Notes: generated by a model not told the origin, from the letters alone. Numbered from the stretch's first letter, positions 35,701-48,800 are shown. The stretch is DNA of 64,000 nt from Trichobilharzia regenti (GCA_944472135.2 OX235263.1:28573379-28637378); one strand, 5' to 3'. Translations and numbers: made by a program.

Positions 35701-38700
35701 AATTAAGATTGTTTAGCTTATGCACTTATTTTCGTCTAACGAATAGTTTACCCTTGTTCAAAGTTAAGCTCGAGTGTTAGACTCTCTTTCACTTCGTGTA
35801 GTCTAACCAATTTCCCGCGTTCATTTCCGTTTGGAGTTCTGTCTGAATTTGTCAAATCCTACTTGAATCAATATAAGTCCAATCAAACTGTACTTACCTG
35901 CTTCTCTTGACTTGCTGAATATTTTGAATGCTTGAATAATAAACAAAAGTACACATTACTAATGCTTCATCATTCTACTTGGCATTGTGATCAGAGAAAG
36001 TAAACAGAAATCTATTCATTAGAATATTTCACCTAATTTACATTAGCCACGTGTAAGACCTTCAAGATTTCTAGAAATACCGCAAAAATATCACCCCATT
36101 TGTTTCTGAAGGAATGTGGTGTGATTATAATTTAATTCTAAACACAAACAATTTTCTGCTTTTCTTCATTTATAAGGTCAGCGGAATCAAAGAAAACTAG
36201 CTTAATAAAGAATAAGTTAGATGATTGCGATAGCTGTATATTTGGAAATGTACATAATTTTCACATGATATACGGAAAATTTGTGATGATGTGCACATAT
36301 CAGAATGTCATCCTAAACATGTAACCACTTAACAGGGAAATATGAAAAATCAAATGATTGGATAGTAGTTTCTGAAAGGAAATGCGACATGTTAAGGAAA
36401 TGATTCGTCAAGGAATAGCTAGGCAACATATCAATTTATCAAGTGATCGTTTGGACAGATAAATTGGTCTGTTGTGAAGTTCGAAACTCTGACAGGTTTA
36501 TTTGACAAGATTCTTTTGTTTCACAAGGCTTTGAGATGTCATTGTGAATGCCTGAATACGTCACCATGCGCAATTTTAACTGCGTCGTACACCTCTCAAA
36601 TAATTGAAAGCCAACAAAATTATGACTGAATAACTTCGCGTATCACCGTACAGAAAGTAAATCATTCACAAATCTCTCTGATTTGTGAGTTAATGCACGT
36701 GAATTGACTCCCAACACCAAGCTTCTGGTTGCAAAACACTTTCTTCACTTCACCATTCCGATATAGTTTTCGTTATCAGCTTTCGCGGAACACGTCCGTT
36801 GACACTTTGATGCAGCATGTAGCACATCAGCAGATGATGTGGTCTATGTATTTGGATGTAATCGAAATTCACAATTAGATCATCACTTATGAGTGAACAT
36901 GTACAACAAACATGAGTAGCTTTGTGATATAAGGATCAAACACCGGCTTGCTCAGTTAAACAGATGCGTAATCATATGAGGACTCTCTGTTGTTTAAGTC
37001 ATCATGTTAGGCGAACCGACGCCATCTACTAACATATTTTCATTAAGAATCAACCCGCTTCTATGTAACATGCAGTTGAGTTGCCATAAACTTTGTTAAA
37101 ATGTCTTCTTATGTTTTCTTTCAGTCTATGCTCGGTACTTTCACATCCACCAATCGCCCAATTATAATGCTATTTATTGACACCCTCGCTACAATCACCC
37201 ACATCCTCATTATGGAATCAGATTCCCTAAATTACAGAAGTCAAAGTTATGTAAACTGTAGACAATCCAAGAAAATCCTACATCCCATGAACATATCAAG
37301 TAGTGCCATAAATCTTCCCTCTTTAGTTACTAACGTATATGGGAGCTTTGTGAATAAGCGTAGTATCGGAAGTTCTACCAGTCACTTCTGATTTCCAGTG
37401 TTCACTTTCAGAAGGCAGAAGTGGTCGACACAAAATTAATGACGGTGAAATGTACTCTGAATCTTAAAAGCAATATCCAACTATATGATTGCCAACGTGC
37501 TGTATTGTGACAACCTTCTGGTTGGTTGTTGGAGCTACTGCGTTCCATCGTCGAAGCTTCCATTATAGAAGCCAATATGTCAACATTGGCCAAGCATTTC
37601 GTTCCGTTTCACGAAAGAGCAGGTGAAAAATTGAACGAAAATCAAGACGTGTTTCCCGGCTAATGACTAAAGGGATAAAACCTCTCCGGTTAACTCAGTC
37701 AGTTTGTTTACGATGTCCCACTTTCTCAGAGAAGACATTTTTAATGCAAGCTGTAAATTCTTTTCAAATAACCTCATTCGTCGTGTTACGAGTGTTTTGT
37801 GACTGTTCATTTTTCTACTACTCCCTAGTAGTAAGTAGCCTAAGTGTATACACTGCTTAATATTTCTCTACCTCATCGGTATTAATGTTCTTTTCATAGA
37901 ACTGAAACTCATTCACTTTTATGACACGATCATTTCTTCTGTGATGAAGTTATACTCCGCCACATTGTCTGAGCACTAGACTTTACTTAATGAGTCTCAT
38001 TACGTAAATTAAGATTGTTTAGCTTATGCACTTATTTTCGTCTAACGAATAGTTTACCCTTGTTCAAAGTTAAGCTCGAGTGTTAGACTCTCTTTCACTT
38101 CGTGTAGTCTAACCAATTTCCCGCGTTCATTTCCATTTGGAGTTCTGTCTGAATTTGTCAAATCCTACTTGAATCAATATAAGTCACATCAAATTGTACT
38201 TACCTGCATCTCTTGCCTTGCTGAATATTTTGAATGCTTGAATAATAAACAAAAGTACACATTACTAATGCTTCATCATTCTACTTGGCATTGTGATCAG
38301 AGAAAGTAAACAGAAATCTATTCATTAGAATATTTCACCTAATTTACATTAGCCACGTGTAAGACCTTCAAGATTTCTAGAAATACCGCAAAAATATCAC
38401 CTCATTTGTTTCTGAAGGAATGTGGTGTGATTATAATTTAATTCTAAACACAAACAATTTTCTGCTTTTCTTCATTTATAAGGTCAGCGGAATCAAAGAA
38501 AACTAGCTTAATAAAGAATAAGTTAGATGATTGCGATAGCTGTATATTTGGAAATGTACATAATTTTCACATGATATACGGAAAATTTGTGATGATGTGC
38601 ACATATCAGAATGTCATCCTAAACATGTAACCACTTAACAGGGAAATATGAAGAATCAAACGATTGGATAGTAGTTTCTGAAAGGAAATGCAGCATGTTA

Positions 38701-41235
38701 AAGAAATGATTCGTCAAGGAATAGCTAGGCAACATATCAATTTATCAAGTGATCGTTTGGACAGATAAATTGGTCTGTTGTGAAGTTCGAAACTCTGACA
38801 GGTTTATTTGACAAGATTCTTTTGTTTCACAAGGCTTTGAGATGTCATTGTGAATGCCTGAATACGTCACCATGCGCAATTTTAACTGCGTCGTACACCT
38901 CTCAAATAATTGAAGGTCAACAAAATTGTGACTGAATAACTTCGCGTATCACCGTACAGAAAGTAAATCATTCACAAATCTCTCTGATTTGTGAGTTAAT
39001 GCACGTGAATTGACTCCCAACACCAAGCTTCTGGTTGCAAAACACTTTCTTCACTTCACCATTCCGATATAGTTTTCGTTATCAGCTTTCGCGGAACACG
39101 TCCGTTGACACTTTGATGCAGCATGTAGCACATCAGCAGATGATGTGGTCTATGTATTTGGATGTAATCGAAATTCACAATTAGATCATCACTTATGAGT
39201 GAACATGTACAACAAACACGAGTAGCTTTGTGATATAAGGATCAAACACCGGCTTGCTCAGTTAAACAGATGCGTAATCATATGAGGACTCTCTGTTGTT
39301 TAAGTCATCATGTTAGGCGAACCGACGCCATCTACTAACATATTTTCATTAAGAATCAACCCGCTTCTATGTAACATGCAGTTGAGTTGCCATAAACTTT
39401 GTTAAAATGTCTTCTTATGTTTTCTTTCAGTCTATGCTCGGTACTTTCACATCCACCAATCGCCCAATTATAATGCTATTTATTGACACCCTCGCTACAA
39501 TCACCCACATCCTCATTATGGAATCAGATTCCCTAAATTACAGAAGTCAAAGTTATGTAAACTGTAGACAATCCAAGAAAATCCTACATCCCATGAACAT
39601 ATCAAGTAGTGCCATAAATCTTCCCTCTTTAGTTACTAACGTATATGGGAGCTTTGTGAATAAGCGTAGTATCGGAAGTTCTACCAGTCACTTCTGATTT
39701 CCAGTGTTCACTTTCAGAAGGCAGAAGTGGTCGACACAAAATTAATGACGGTGAAATGTACTCTGAATCTTAAAAGCAATATCCAACTATATGATTGCCA
39801 ACGTGCTGTATTGTGACAACCTTCTGGTTGGTTGTTGGAGCTACTGCGTTCCATCGTCGAAGCTTCCATTATAGAAGCCAATATGTCAACATTGGCCAAG
39901 CATTTCGTTCCGTTTCACGAAAGAGCAGGTGAAAAATTGAACGAAAATCAAGACGTGTTTCCCGGCTAATGACTAAAGGGATAAAACCTCTCCGGTTAAC
40001 TCAGTCAGTTTGTTTACGATGTCCCACTTTCTCAGAGAAGACATTTTTAATGCAAGCTGTAAATTCTTTTCAAATAACCTCATTCGTCGTGTTACGAGTG
40101 TTTTGTGACTGTTCATTTTTCTACTACTCCCTAGTAGTAAGTAGCCTAAGTGTATACACTGCTTAATATTTCTCTACCTCATCGGTATTAATGTTCTTTT
40201 CATAGAACTGAAACTCATTCACTTTTATGACACGATCATTTCTTCTGTGATGAAGTTATACTCCGCCACATTGTCTGAGCACTAGACTTTACTTAATGAG
40301 TCTCATTACGCAAATTAAGATTGTTTAGCTTATGCACTTATTTTCGTCTAACGAATAGTTTACCCTTGTTCAAAGTTAAGCTCGAGTGTTAGACTCTCTT
40401 TCACTTCGTGTAGTCTAACCAATTTCCCGCGTTCATTTCCGTTTGGAGTTCTGTCTGAATTTGTCAAATCCTACTTGAATCAATATAAGTCACATCAAAT
40501 AGTACTTACCTGCTTCTCTAGCCTTGCTGAATATTGTGAACGCTTGAATAATAAACAAAAGTACACATTACTAATGCTTCATCATTCTACTTGGTATTGT
40601 GATCAGAGAAAGTAAACAGAAATCTATTCATTAGAATATTTCACCTAATTTACATTAGCCACGTGTAAGACCTTCAAGATTTCTAGAAATACCGCAAAAA
40701 TATCACCTCATTTGTTTCTGAAGGAATGTGGTGTGATTATAATTTAATTAAAAAAACACAAACAATTTTCTGCTTTTCTTCATTTATAAGGTCAGCGGAA
40801 TCAAAGAAAACTAGCTTAATAAAGAATAAGTTAGATGATTGCGATAGCTGTATATTTGGAAATGTACATAATTTTCACATGATATACGGAAAATTTGTGA
40901 TGATGTGCACATATCAGAATGTCATCCTAAACATGTAACCACTTAACAGGGAAATATGAAAAATCAAATGATTGGATAGTAGTTTCTGAAAGGAAATGCG
41001 ACATGTTAAAGAAATGATTCGTCAAGGAATAGCTAGGCAACATATCAATTTATCAAGTGATCGTTTGGACAGATAAATTGGTCTGTTGTGAAGTTCGAAA
41101 CTCTGACAGGTTTATTTGACAAGATTCTTTTGTTTCACAAGGCTTTGAGATGTCATTGTGAGTGCCTGAATACGTCACCAAGCACAATTTCAACTGCGTT
41201 GTACACCTCTCAAATAATTGAAAGCCAACAAAATT

Positions 41236-41320
41236 ATTTTATTTATTTATTTTTATTTTTGGTTACAGCTTGATTCCACACCGTATTTTTGGTACAAGTG
41301 TGGAATTTTCAGCGTGGATA
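41236..41320. repeat. AT-rich insertion in the eighth array unit
   Basis: After CAACAAAATTA the unit sequence GACTGAATAACTTCGCG is replaced by TTTTATTTATTTATTTTTATT followed by about 55 bp of unrelated sequence (GGTTACAGCTTGATTCCACA...), and the unit resumes at GTATCACCG. It accounts for the longer last period (2378 bp between equivalent frames). Confidence 0.7.
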
Positions 41321-42135
41321 TCGGTATCACCGTGCAGAAAGTAAATCATTCACAAATCTCTCTGATTTGTGAGTTAATGCACGTGAATTGACTCCCAACA
41401 CCAAGCTTCTGGTTGCAAAACACTTTCTTCACTTCACCATTCCGATATAGTTTTCGTTATCAGCTTTCGCGGAACACGTCCGTTGACACTTTGATGCAGC
41501 ATGTAGCACATCAGCAGATGATATGGTCTATGTATTTGGATGTAATTGAAATTCACAATTAGATCATCACTTATGAGTGAACATGTACAACAAACATGAG
41601 TAGCTTTGTGATATAAGGATCAAACACCGGCTTGCTCAGTTAAACAGATGCGTAATCATATGAGGACTCTCTGTTGTTTAAGTCATCATGTTAGGCGAAC
41701 CGACGCCATCTACTAACATATTTTCATTAAGAATCAACCCGCTTCTATGTAACATGCAGTTGAGTTGCCATAAACTTTGTTAAAATGTCTTCTTATGTTT
41801 TCTTTCAGTCTATGCTCGGTACTTTCACATCCACCAATCGCCCAATTATAATGCTATTTATCGACACCCTCGCTACAATCACCCACATCCTCATTATGGA
41901 ATCAGATTCCCTAAATTACAGAAGTCAAAGTTATGTAAACTGTAGACAATCCAAGAAAATCCTACATCCCATGAACATATCAAGTAGTGCCATAAATCTT
42001 CCCTCTTTAGTTACTAACGTATATGGGAGCTTTGTGAATAAGCGTAGTATCGGAAGTTCTACCAGTCACTTCTGATTTCCAGTGTTCACTTTCAGAAGGC
42101 AGAAGTGGTCGACACAAAAATAAATAACGGTGAAA

Positions 42136-42865
42136 TTTTCTCGGAGTCCCAAAAACTATAGACGTTTATATGTTTTTAACTCTTTCTTTCCAAATTATTT
42201 CTGATTATATTTGTTTGGAAAGTTTTGTTTTTATTTATTGTTTATCATTTACCTTAGATAATATTATTATAGATGCATAATTTCACTCTGAATATTTCTA
42301 TCAGATATAGATACTTGTATTCACTCATCTGCACCTGGTATCCGTGTGGTTTTTACTACTTTAACAATTTTATGTAAGTAGTGATGACAGCCGTAATCAC
42401 AGAACAAGTTTACACATCTACCTCTGGTACAATATGAAAGCCTAGTGTAAATGCACTACTTCCTTAGTGTGTAAACACTGTTTTAATCGTAGTGTGACAG
42501 TTTCTGAGTCCTGATTAGTAATAACAGTTACATAGACGAAGGTGTTCTCATGATGAACCTTCATGGTATTTTTTATGCCGATTCTTCTGTCTTCATATTG
42601 AATGGATTTTGATATGGGCTTATTCAGGTTGTTTGACCTGAGGGTGAAGATTAAACTGATCACAATTTTCGTTTCACTATTTCTTATTTGTAAGCTTGAG
42701 TTATATTTGGCTTTCCACGAAAAGAAGTATAACATACAGAGAACGACGATAAGGTGAAGCTACTTCTAGTTCAAGAATCAGCTTCAATGAAATTTGTTGT
42801 TTCTAGTTGTCAAACAGTTTACAACTGTCACAATTACTAATTCGCTCGCAAACAATTTCTGACTT
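42136..42865. repeat. Right flank of array 1
   Basis: Array similarity fades after GGTCGACACAAAAATAAATA. About 42215-42555 resembles 24100-24430 to the left of the array, as a direct repeat around it. The rest is unmatched. Confidence 0.5.
42442..42735 (-). CDS. Possible coding remnant shared by both array flanks
   Basis: The minus-strand 97-codon frame ends with NTMKVHHENTFVYVTVITNQ, then DSETVTLRLKQCLHTKEVVH. A related peptide (HENNFVYVAVITNQDSETVT...) is encoded on the minus strand at 24.3-24.43 kb, where the stop codon is replaced and the frame runs further. Between the two most differences change the amino acid, yet neither has a stop within the shared part. The N-terminal half is probably not coding. 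It may be an exon of a fast-evolving gene or an old pseudogene; no family is recognised. Confidence 0.25.
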   Translation of the reverse strand: MLYFFSWKAKYNSSLQIRNSETKIVISLIFTLRSNNLNKPISKSIQYEDRRIGIKNTMKVHHENTFVYVTVITNQDSETVTLRLKQCLHTKEVVHLH

Positions 42866-43180
42866 ATGAATATTAGTATCACAATCAACTCACTCAATGT
42901 TCTGTGTTTGTTGTCACTGCCTTTCCGAACCTCAGGAAATCTGTTTTGTGGCGTCAAATTCAAAGTTTCTTCCTCCGAATCGGAGAATGACGCTCAACAC
43001 CGATTCGGCTTGAAGAAACCGACTTTTGGATTAATTACTGCTGACCGACAATTCGTGATGTTGTGGACGAATAATGCTGTTCATGAATCTTTACTTTTGC
43101 CAGCAGATCAGAGGGCCAGTGAAGCGGGAAACACTTTGTCAAACAAATGGAGGAGCGCTCATTCAACGTTCAACGGATAG
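42866..43180 (+). CDS. Hypothetical 104-aa ORF
   Basis: The frame opens with a moderately hydrophobic stretch (MNISITINSLNVLCLLSLPF) and continues with KVSSSESENDAQHRFGLKKP. A near-palindrome (CCGAATCGGAG/CACCGATTCGGC) lies inside it. There is no second copy, no splice pattern and no recognised family; it may be a chance frame or a retroelement fragment. Confidence 0.2.
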   Translation: MNISITINSLNVLCLLSLPFRTSGNLFCGVKFKVSSSESENDAQHRFGLKKPTFGLITADRQFVMLWTNNAVHESLLLPADQRASEAGNTLSNKWRSAHSTFNG

Positions 43181-43440
43181 AGAAAACCCAACAAGGCGTA
43201 AAGAAGATATTCTTCCTACTTCGTGACACGTACTTTCCCTCCGAATTCCTCACCTACTTATAGTATCTGAGTGGACACGGGAAACCACGTTGAAGAAGCT
43301 TTATGGGCTTACAAATCTCTCGTGTGCCTTGAGAATTCTTGGGTCAGGAAATAAACACAACATAACACTGACCTGAATGTCCAGTTTACTAGCATATACT
43401 GAGCAAATGCTACTACTAATAATACTAGTAATCACATTTA

Positions 43441-44655
43441 AGTGTGATGTGATGAAATATAATATGTAACATGTGAAATCACTCATCGAGCGTATGGATA
43501 TTCAGAATATTTTAAAATCTAATAGGATATCTTAAGAGTTCCATCCATCAAAATCCCCATTTCACCCACTTTTCGATAGTGGAGTACTGTAGTGCTTTCC
43601 ATGCGAAAACGAGAAAGAATGTCAGTATGATTTTGAAACGGTTGAGGGAGGTTATATGAAGCAGAATTCTTGAACATTCAACCAACTTCCGGCTCCAAAA
43701 CTACTCGGACAACTGTTTCATGCGTCGCTTTTATTAGTTTCACTCATTATATTGTGTATAATGTTAAACTCCATTTAATTCAACTTGTCACCTTATTATG
43801 TGGTGCTTTATTTGCTGTCTTATCTTCACAATCTCAAACCAATTTCTAGGATCCAGATAACCTATGAAATCGAAAACGTTTGGCTCATAGCTTAGTAATT
43901 GCTTATTGAGATACATGCGACATCGTTATGTTTATTGTATTTGCCTATTCATATTTCTTATTTAGTGGAATCTTGTTGAATGAGGTTTTCGGATGTCACC
44001 CTAATTGTATTTTAAATTTCCGTTGACCAAACAGTGTCTAGTCGAGATGCTAAACTCTGAGGTCGACAATCAGGCGAATTTGAATGAACCATCACAACTA
44101 GAATAACAAGGGTTTAAAGACATCCTCACCGCTTCAGTATCCGTGAATATCATCAAAATCCATAAGCAGCTATCTTAATAAGACTGTGATGATGGTAGAC
44201 ATCATGTCTACAAAACTCTAAACCAAGTCATCTAACCTTGAAGATTTTATGCATTGAATCAAATAACTGTTGGTCTTACACTCAATTCTGTCACACTGTA
44301 ACTGGTCACACTAGCAAGCAAATGTATTCCAGGCTATTCGGAATATTTTCAGGGAATCCACTTCACTGTAGATACGACAAAGAAGACTTCATGCACACGG
44401 TCCAACGAAGAATGACACAAACCTAGTCCTCACGAAGATAATTCAGTCAAATGTACCATGTTTATTATATATACGGACTACCAAGCGAAGTGAAGACAGT
44501 GTTTTGTGAATTGATTTATCACGATAGCATAACTCTCGAGTATTCGTCCTACCACCTTGCATCTTGATCACACTGCACACATTCGTGTCAAGCACACTGA
44601 CCTCGACATTTCACGAATTCTGTGTCATTCAATCATTTATCCTGCTTCTTCTCAA
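43441..44655 (+). repeat. Dispersed repeat B, most complete copy
   Basis: It continues from the part matched by 17690-18665 into the part matched in inverted orientation by 17240-17672 and by 20606-20915. It therefore shows the original order of these fragments. The 62-codon frame at 44238-44426 parallels the frames in the other copies but has no functional signature. No terminal repeats or target duplications were found. Confidence 0.65.
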
Positions 44656-45435
44656 ATTTGTTCATGAGCTTCATAACCATACCAAGACATCTGATGACTG
44701 ACTCTTCCCAACACTTATTTCTATATACGTAAATATCAGCTGTATATCTGGGTGAATCGAGTCAAAACGCATCACTTCTTCTTCTGTTTTCCTGGACGTC
44801 CATCGAACACGGCTTTCTCTCTCTTGACTTCATTCACTAGGCATGTGTGAAATGGCGTTTGGAAACTTGGAATCCAGGAGGAAACTTCAAAACATGTCTT
44901 ACTTAAGCCAACCACAGCGTCCAGTTATTTGTAATTTCAAATTATCTTTGTTCTGTTGGCCGAAAATCTGTTTTGCAATCATAGTGATTCACACCATTAT
45001 TCACTCATTATCATGTCTCAAAAATTAATCGTGAATGCAAAGCTAAACAAGGCCTCAGCCTTTTAGCTATACACTTATGTATAATTTTGTAGGCAAAATC
45101 TAAAGCTTTTCCATGTCTATAAACTCTGTAACCATTGCATTCGCGGTTGATGTAATCGGTGGTATAATATCTTACTCATGTAAACCATCGCTGCAACTAG
45201 CAGTTAGTGTTTATGTTATGTATCTCGGAGACTACTTTAGGACGTATAAATGGATCAAAGACTCTGAAGTCTCAAAATAATTGCGGCGATTCACTTTTGT
45301 TTCAAAAATCACTGTAATTTCTTAAAAAAACTGGTACTTTATTATGTCCATTTTCCCCGTAAGTACTACTTTCTCAGTATTTGTTAGTAATGCTTACGCG
45401 TTAGCGTTTCATGTTATTAACGGCAATCTGATATG
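44656..45435. other. No gene seen
   Basis: AT-rich DNA between repeat B and the MEG promoter region; no convincing frame or repeat. Confidence 0.35.
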
Positions 45436-45765
45436 TGCAAATCATCACACATTTTCCATATATCGTGCAAAAATTATGTACAGCCCTGAATATACAGCGA
45501 TTGGAATCACCTAACTTATTCTTTATTAAGCTATTATTCTTTGATTCCGGTGACCTTATAAATGAAGAAAAGCAAAAAATTGCTTGTATTTATAATTAAA
45601 ATTATATTTACGGCACATTCCTTCATAATTATATGGGGTGATACTTTGAAGTATATTTAGAATTCTAGAAGGTCCTATACGTGGCAAATGTAAATTAGCT
45701 GAAATCTATTGGTCACAGGACTATATAAATACTGGTTTTTCATTTATTCAACAAATACTATAACG
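45436..45765 (+). promoter_or_regulatory. MEG promoter region, homologous to array-1 unit in reverse
   Basis: This stretch is, on the plus strand, a diverged match to the minus strand of the array-1 unit: ATGTACA..., CTTATTCTTTATTAAGCTA, TTTGATTCCG.TGACCTTATAAATGAAGAAAAGCA, then ACGTGGCAAATGTAAATTAG. It contains a TATA box at 45722-45729 (TATATAAA), 37 bp before the ATG. If transcription starts about 30 bp downstream of it, the 5' UTR is only about 10-15 bases unless a spliced leader is used. Confidence 0.6.
45722..45729 (+). promoter_or_regulatory. TATA box of the MEG
   Basis: TATATAAA within GGACTATATAAATACTGG. The corresponding position in the seven dead array-1 copies lacks it (TTCTAATGAATAGATTTCTG on the same strand sense). 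Confidence 0.55.
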
Positions 45766-45844
45766 ATGACGACGAAGAACATGTTTTGTATCCTGTTGGT
45801 AATTGTTCAAGTGTTCACAATAACTATCAAGCCAAGTGAAGCAG
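45766..45844 (+). CDS. MEG exon 1: signal peptide
   Basis: 79 nt: 26 codons plus one base (phase 1). The peptide has a short charged n-region (MTTKNMF), a hydrophobic core (CILLVIVQVFTITI) and KPSEA at the likely cleavage site. The donor is GCAG|GTAAGC. This ATG is the first after the TATA box; no upstream ATG intervenes. Confidence 0.8.
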
Positions 45845-48800
45845 GTAAGCAAAATTTGAGGTGATTAACTATAATTATTATCATTATTATTGATGATAAT
45901 ATTATTGTTTCAAGTAAGATTTGACATATTCAGAGCAGTTCTGTCCCATTAGCATATCACATTTATTTATCAGTTTACTTAAATAACAATGATGTAAAAG
46001 TTAAATTGATTTAAATTAGTTATTTTAACCTGTGAAATTTGAGATTACACACATGTATTTCTGATCAATTCTATGAAATTGATTGATTACAAAAACAGCA
46101 GTCAGTGTAGACATTAGGAACATGTAGACGGAAACACTTGAAGATAAACTCACAATACTCCACTGACTGACGGAAACTTCATGAATGCACACAGTCATAG
46201 ACATAAACACATATGTATGAACCTTGATCACAGACCGAATACAAATTTCTTCACAATAGCCAATTTGTCAACCAATGCATACCGTGATATTTTATAGTGT
46301 TAACCACTAAAACTGTGTAGAAGAGGGCGTAATGCAATTAAAATCGTTTGATATCATTTACTGGACATTAAAATTTAACACAAAATAGGTGAAGAAGACA
46401 TGCTTAAGTGCACAAATAACACTGTTCATGATCATGCATTTAACTCCTAATAACATTTGGTGTACTATGAAATAAAAGAGAAAATATGAAGCCTTGTTAA
46501 GTAGATTCGAAGTGACATTCATTACAACGAATGATGAATTGATGAAAACCTCTAGCCTAAAGAATATAACTGGTCTCTTGACAGTGTATATATATATGGT
46601 AATTAGGAATTCAAATCGTCGACACATTTGAAAAAGATCAGTGATTAATCACAGCAAAAACCAATTAAAATAAATCAAAACAAAATTCACCAGCGAGTAT
46701 TATATAAAACATGATGAATAAAATTCATAGGAACGAGAAAAAAAGATATAACAAAAGCACAGAAAACAAACCGTTGAAAAACCAGGCATCAAGGAAAGCT
46801 CCAAAAGAAAAAAAACACAAGAACAAAAAAAACCATGAGCAGAGAAAAAACAGAATTTCACATCCGACATCATGACGGATATGATTGTGATCACCACATA
46901 ACTCTTGTATTCGCTTCCACTCAAAAGTCACGTCCCGTATATTTTCTAAACAATTCGCATATCTATTTGTTTTCTTCCACAAGTGAATATAGACGAGGGC
47001 GAGACGCTATATGGTGAGTATTAAAATATGAAATCTACCGTCGTCATAAAATTGTGAAATATGAAAGTCACACATCTATAAAGATTAACGTGAATAAGCG
47101 AAATCTAACATTGAAAGATTGCTTATATTTATTTATAGGAGTGAAGAATATCTACCACACCGAATGCATTACTCAAGGTGAGAAGGAAGAAATCTTTTCC
47201 ACTGTTCACCTTTACCCATAGTCTGAAGGCAAATGTGCGATATCAGTGAGCGGAAATGCTGAGTGCTTTCCGTGAAATCTGACCTGTGATAATTAGTTGG
47301 ACAATATGTGTGAGGAGAAAGTCAGGTGCTCATGTGTGGAGCAGACTAGTGACGTGAGGCTGAAAATGCGAATGGAAATGTGTGTGAGCATCATGGATGA
47401 CACACAGGCTCACATGCAATTTAAAATGTAAGTATATGAATGTTGTGGATTCAGGTGAATATCCAGACCATGTGAAAGGAAGACAGTTCATGTGTATTGC
47501 CGAGGCACGAGCAAGAAACATAGACGGTTTTGTGTGTTCCACATTGGTGTGAGGGACTGTGACAAATCTGGCAGTCACTGTGGAAGTCATATTCCGACTC
47601 TGGTGCTATTTAAGATACTGTTTATTTTCAATCTCTTTCATTTCAGTGAAGAAAAATATTGTTGAAGAAACAACAACACAAAGTGAGTTTTGTGAGTACG
47701 TGAATTTATTCGACTTGACGTGAGACAACACCCTCGTCTCTTTAATTCAGACTCAGTCAGATTATCTTGATGATCTGCGAAGTGCATATTTGAAGCTTAT
47801 CACTTCAGTGGTGTGACAACTGATCAGACGTCTGTCCTATATCTCTTCTGACAGATCTGCCAGCCACCGAACCCACAAAACCAGAAAAAGTTGAAGAAAA
47901 AACACCAACGAGTAAGACCTTTCAAATACTGATTGACACTGCTTAAATTGCATTTCTACTATGTAGAACCACTTCGTGTCACATTTCATACTCCATCCGA
48001 GGTGTATTAGGATTCGTGCAGTTAGGCTCAATTCGATGAGGCTATACGAATGGATTGTGTGAAGGACTTTCGAGCCAATCGGAACAATGCACAACATGAG
48101 ATACGTGTTTCAATTCTCCTCCTGCACAGCCGACAGTCACCATCTCCACGAAAGTGTAGACAGAGACTGAGTGCCTGTCACTGCTTTTCACATATTCTCG
48201 ACAACAACGTCAACGCGTCTCCTTCCACGTGCTCATTTGCATCGGAACAACATTGTCACAGATGTCGGATATTCACTCTTCACCATTCCACATTTGTCGA
48301 TTTCGTCACCCGCTCATTGAGTGAGAGGTGCAGGTGGCATCTCCATATTCACGGCCACTTCTGATATGAAAGTCACTCTGCGTCTTTGTTGTGTAGTTCT
48401 CATGGGCTTCATATTGTCGTGACCATCCCACTGTGTCAATCTCCTTATCAAGTGTGGCTACAAATTTCGTGGTGTGCATAGCGATTCCACAAAGATTTCG
48501 TCAGTTTCTGAGCTGGTGCACACTGTGCTTGTCTGAATCATTTCGTGGAAGGGACACACGCTGCGCCGTTAACGGGACACCTGAACTCTCAGTAGACTGG
48601 AATGCAGGCGATTTGTGGAAGTCGATACGGTGGAGACTGGAATTCAAGTGCAACAACCACTCGGTGTGAGCAGAGACCAGCGTTGCATCGCTCAGTCTGC
48701 ATACTGTCATACATGGTTGTGATCACTGATTAACTGTCGTGTTCGTCTCCACTCAAACGTCACGTCCCGTATATTTTCTAACGAATTCGCACCTATCTTT

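Larger units (their letters stand above)
24642..42135. repeat. Array 1: ~7.6 tandem copies of a 2306-2308 bp unit
   Basis: Unit starts, taken at GTCAGCGGAATCAAAG, are 24642, 26949, 29257, 31565, 33871, 36177, 38483 and 40791. Most units are 2306-2308 bp. The eighth is longer by about 70 bp up to its second marker because of an insertion near 41236 and stops at about 42135. Copies differ by scattered single bases shared between neighbours (GGCTTCCAGTTAACTC against CTCTCCGGTTAACTC types; ACATCAAATTG against CAATCAAACTG), as expected from unequal exchange. Unit content: two interrupted plus-strand coding-like fragments and a minus-strand dead MEG first exon. The plus-strand 96-codon and 65-codon frames recur in the copies but carry no domain signal. 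Confidence 0.92.

Noticed and set aside
46700..46982. Hydrophobic minus-strand ORFs near 46.7-47.0 kb
   Set aside because: Phe/Leu-rich runs come from an A-rich plus strand within intron 1; frames overlap each other and lack other coding evidence.
47750..47809. Possible extra exon between the third and fourth micro-exons (TTAATTCAG|ACTCAG...CAGTG|GTGTGA)
   Set aside because: In the required phase it contains a TGA, and the donor is weak.
48050..48364. 104-codon plus-strand ORF repeated in nine array-2 units
   Set aside because: It lies in the long intron between blocks. Conservation equals that of the surrounding intron, and there is no signal peptide, domain or splice context, so unit copying explains it.
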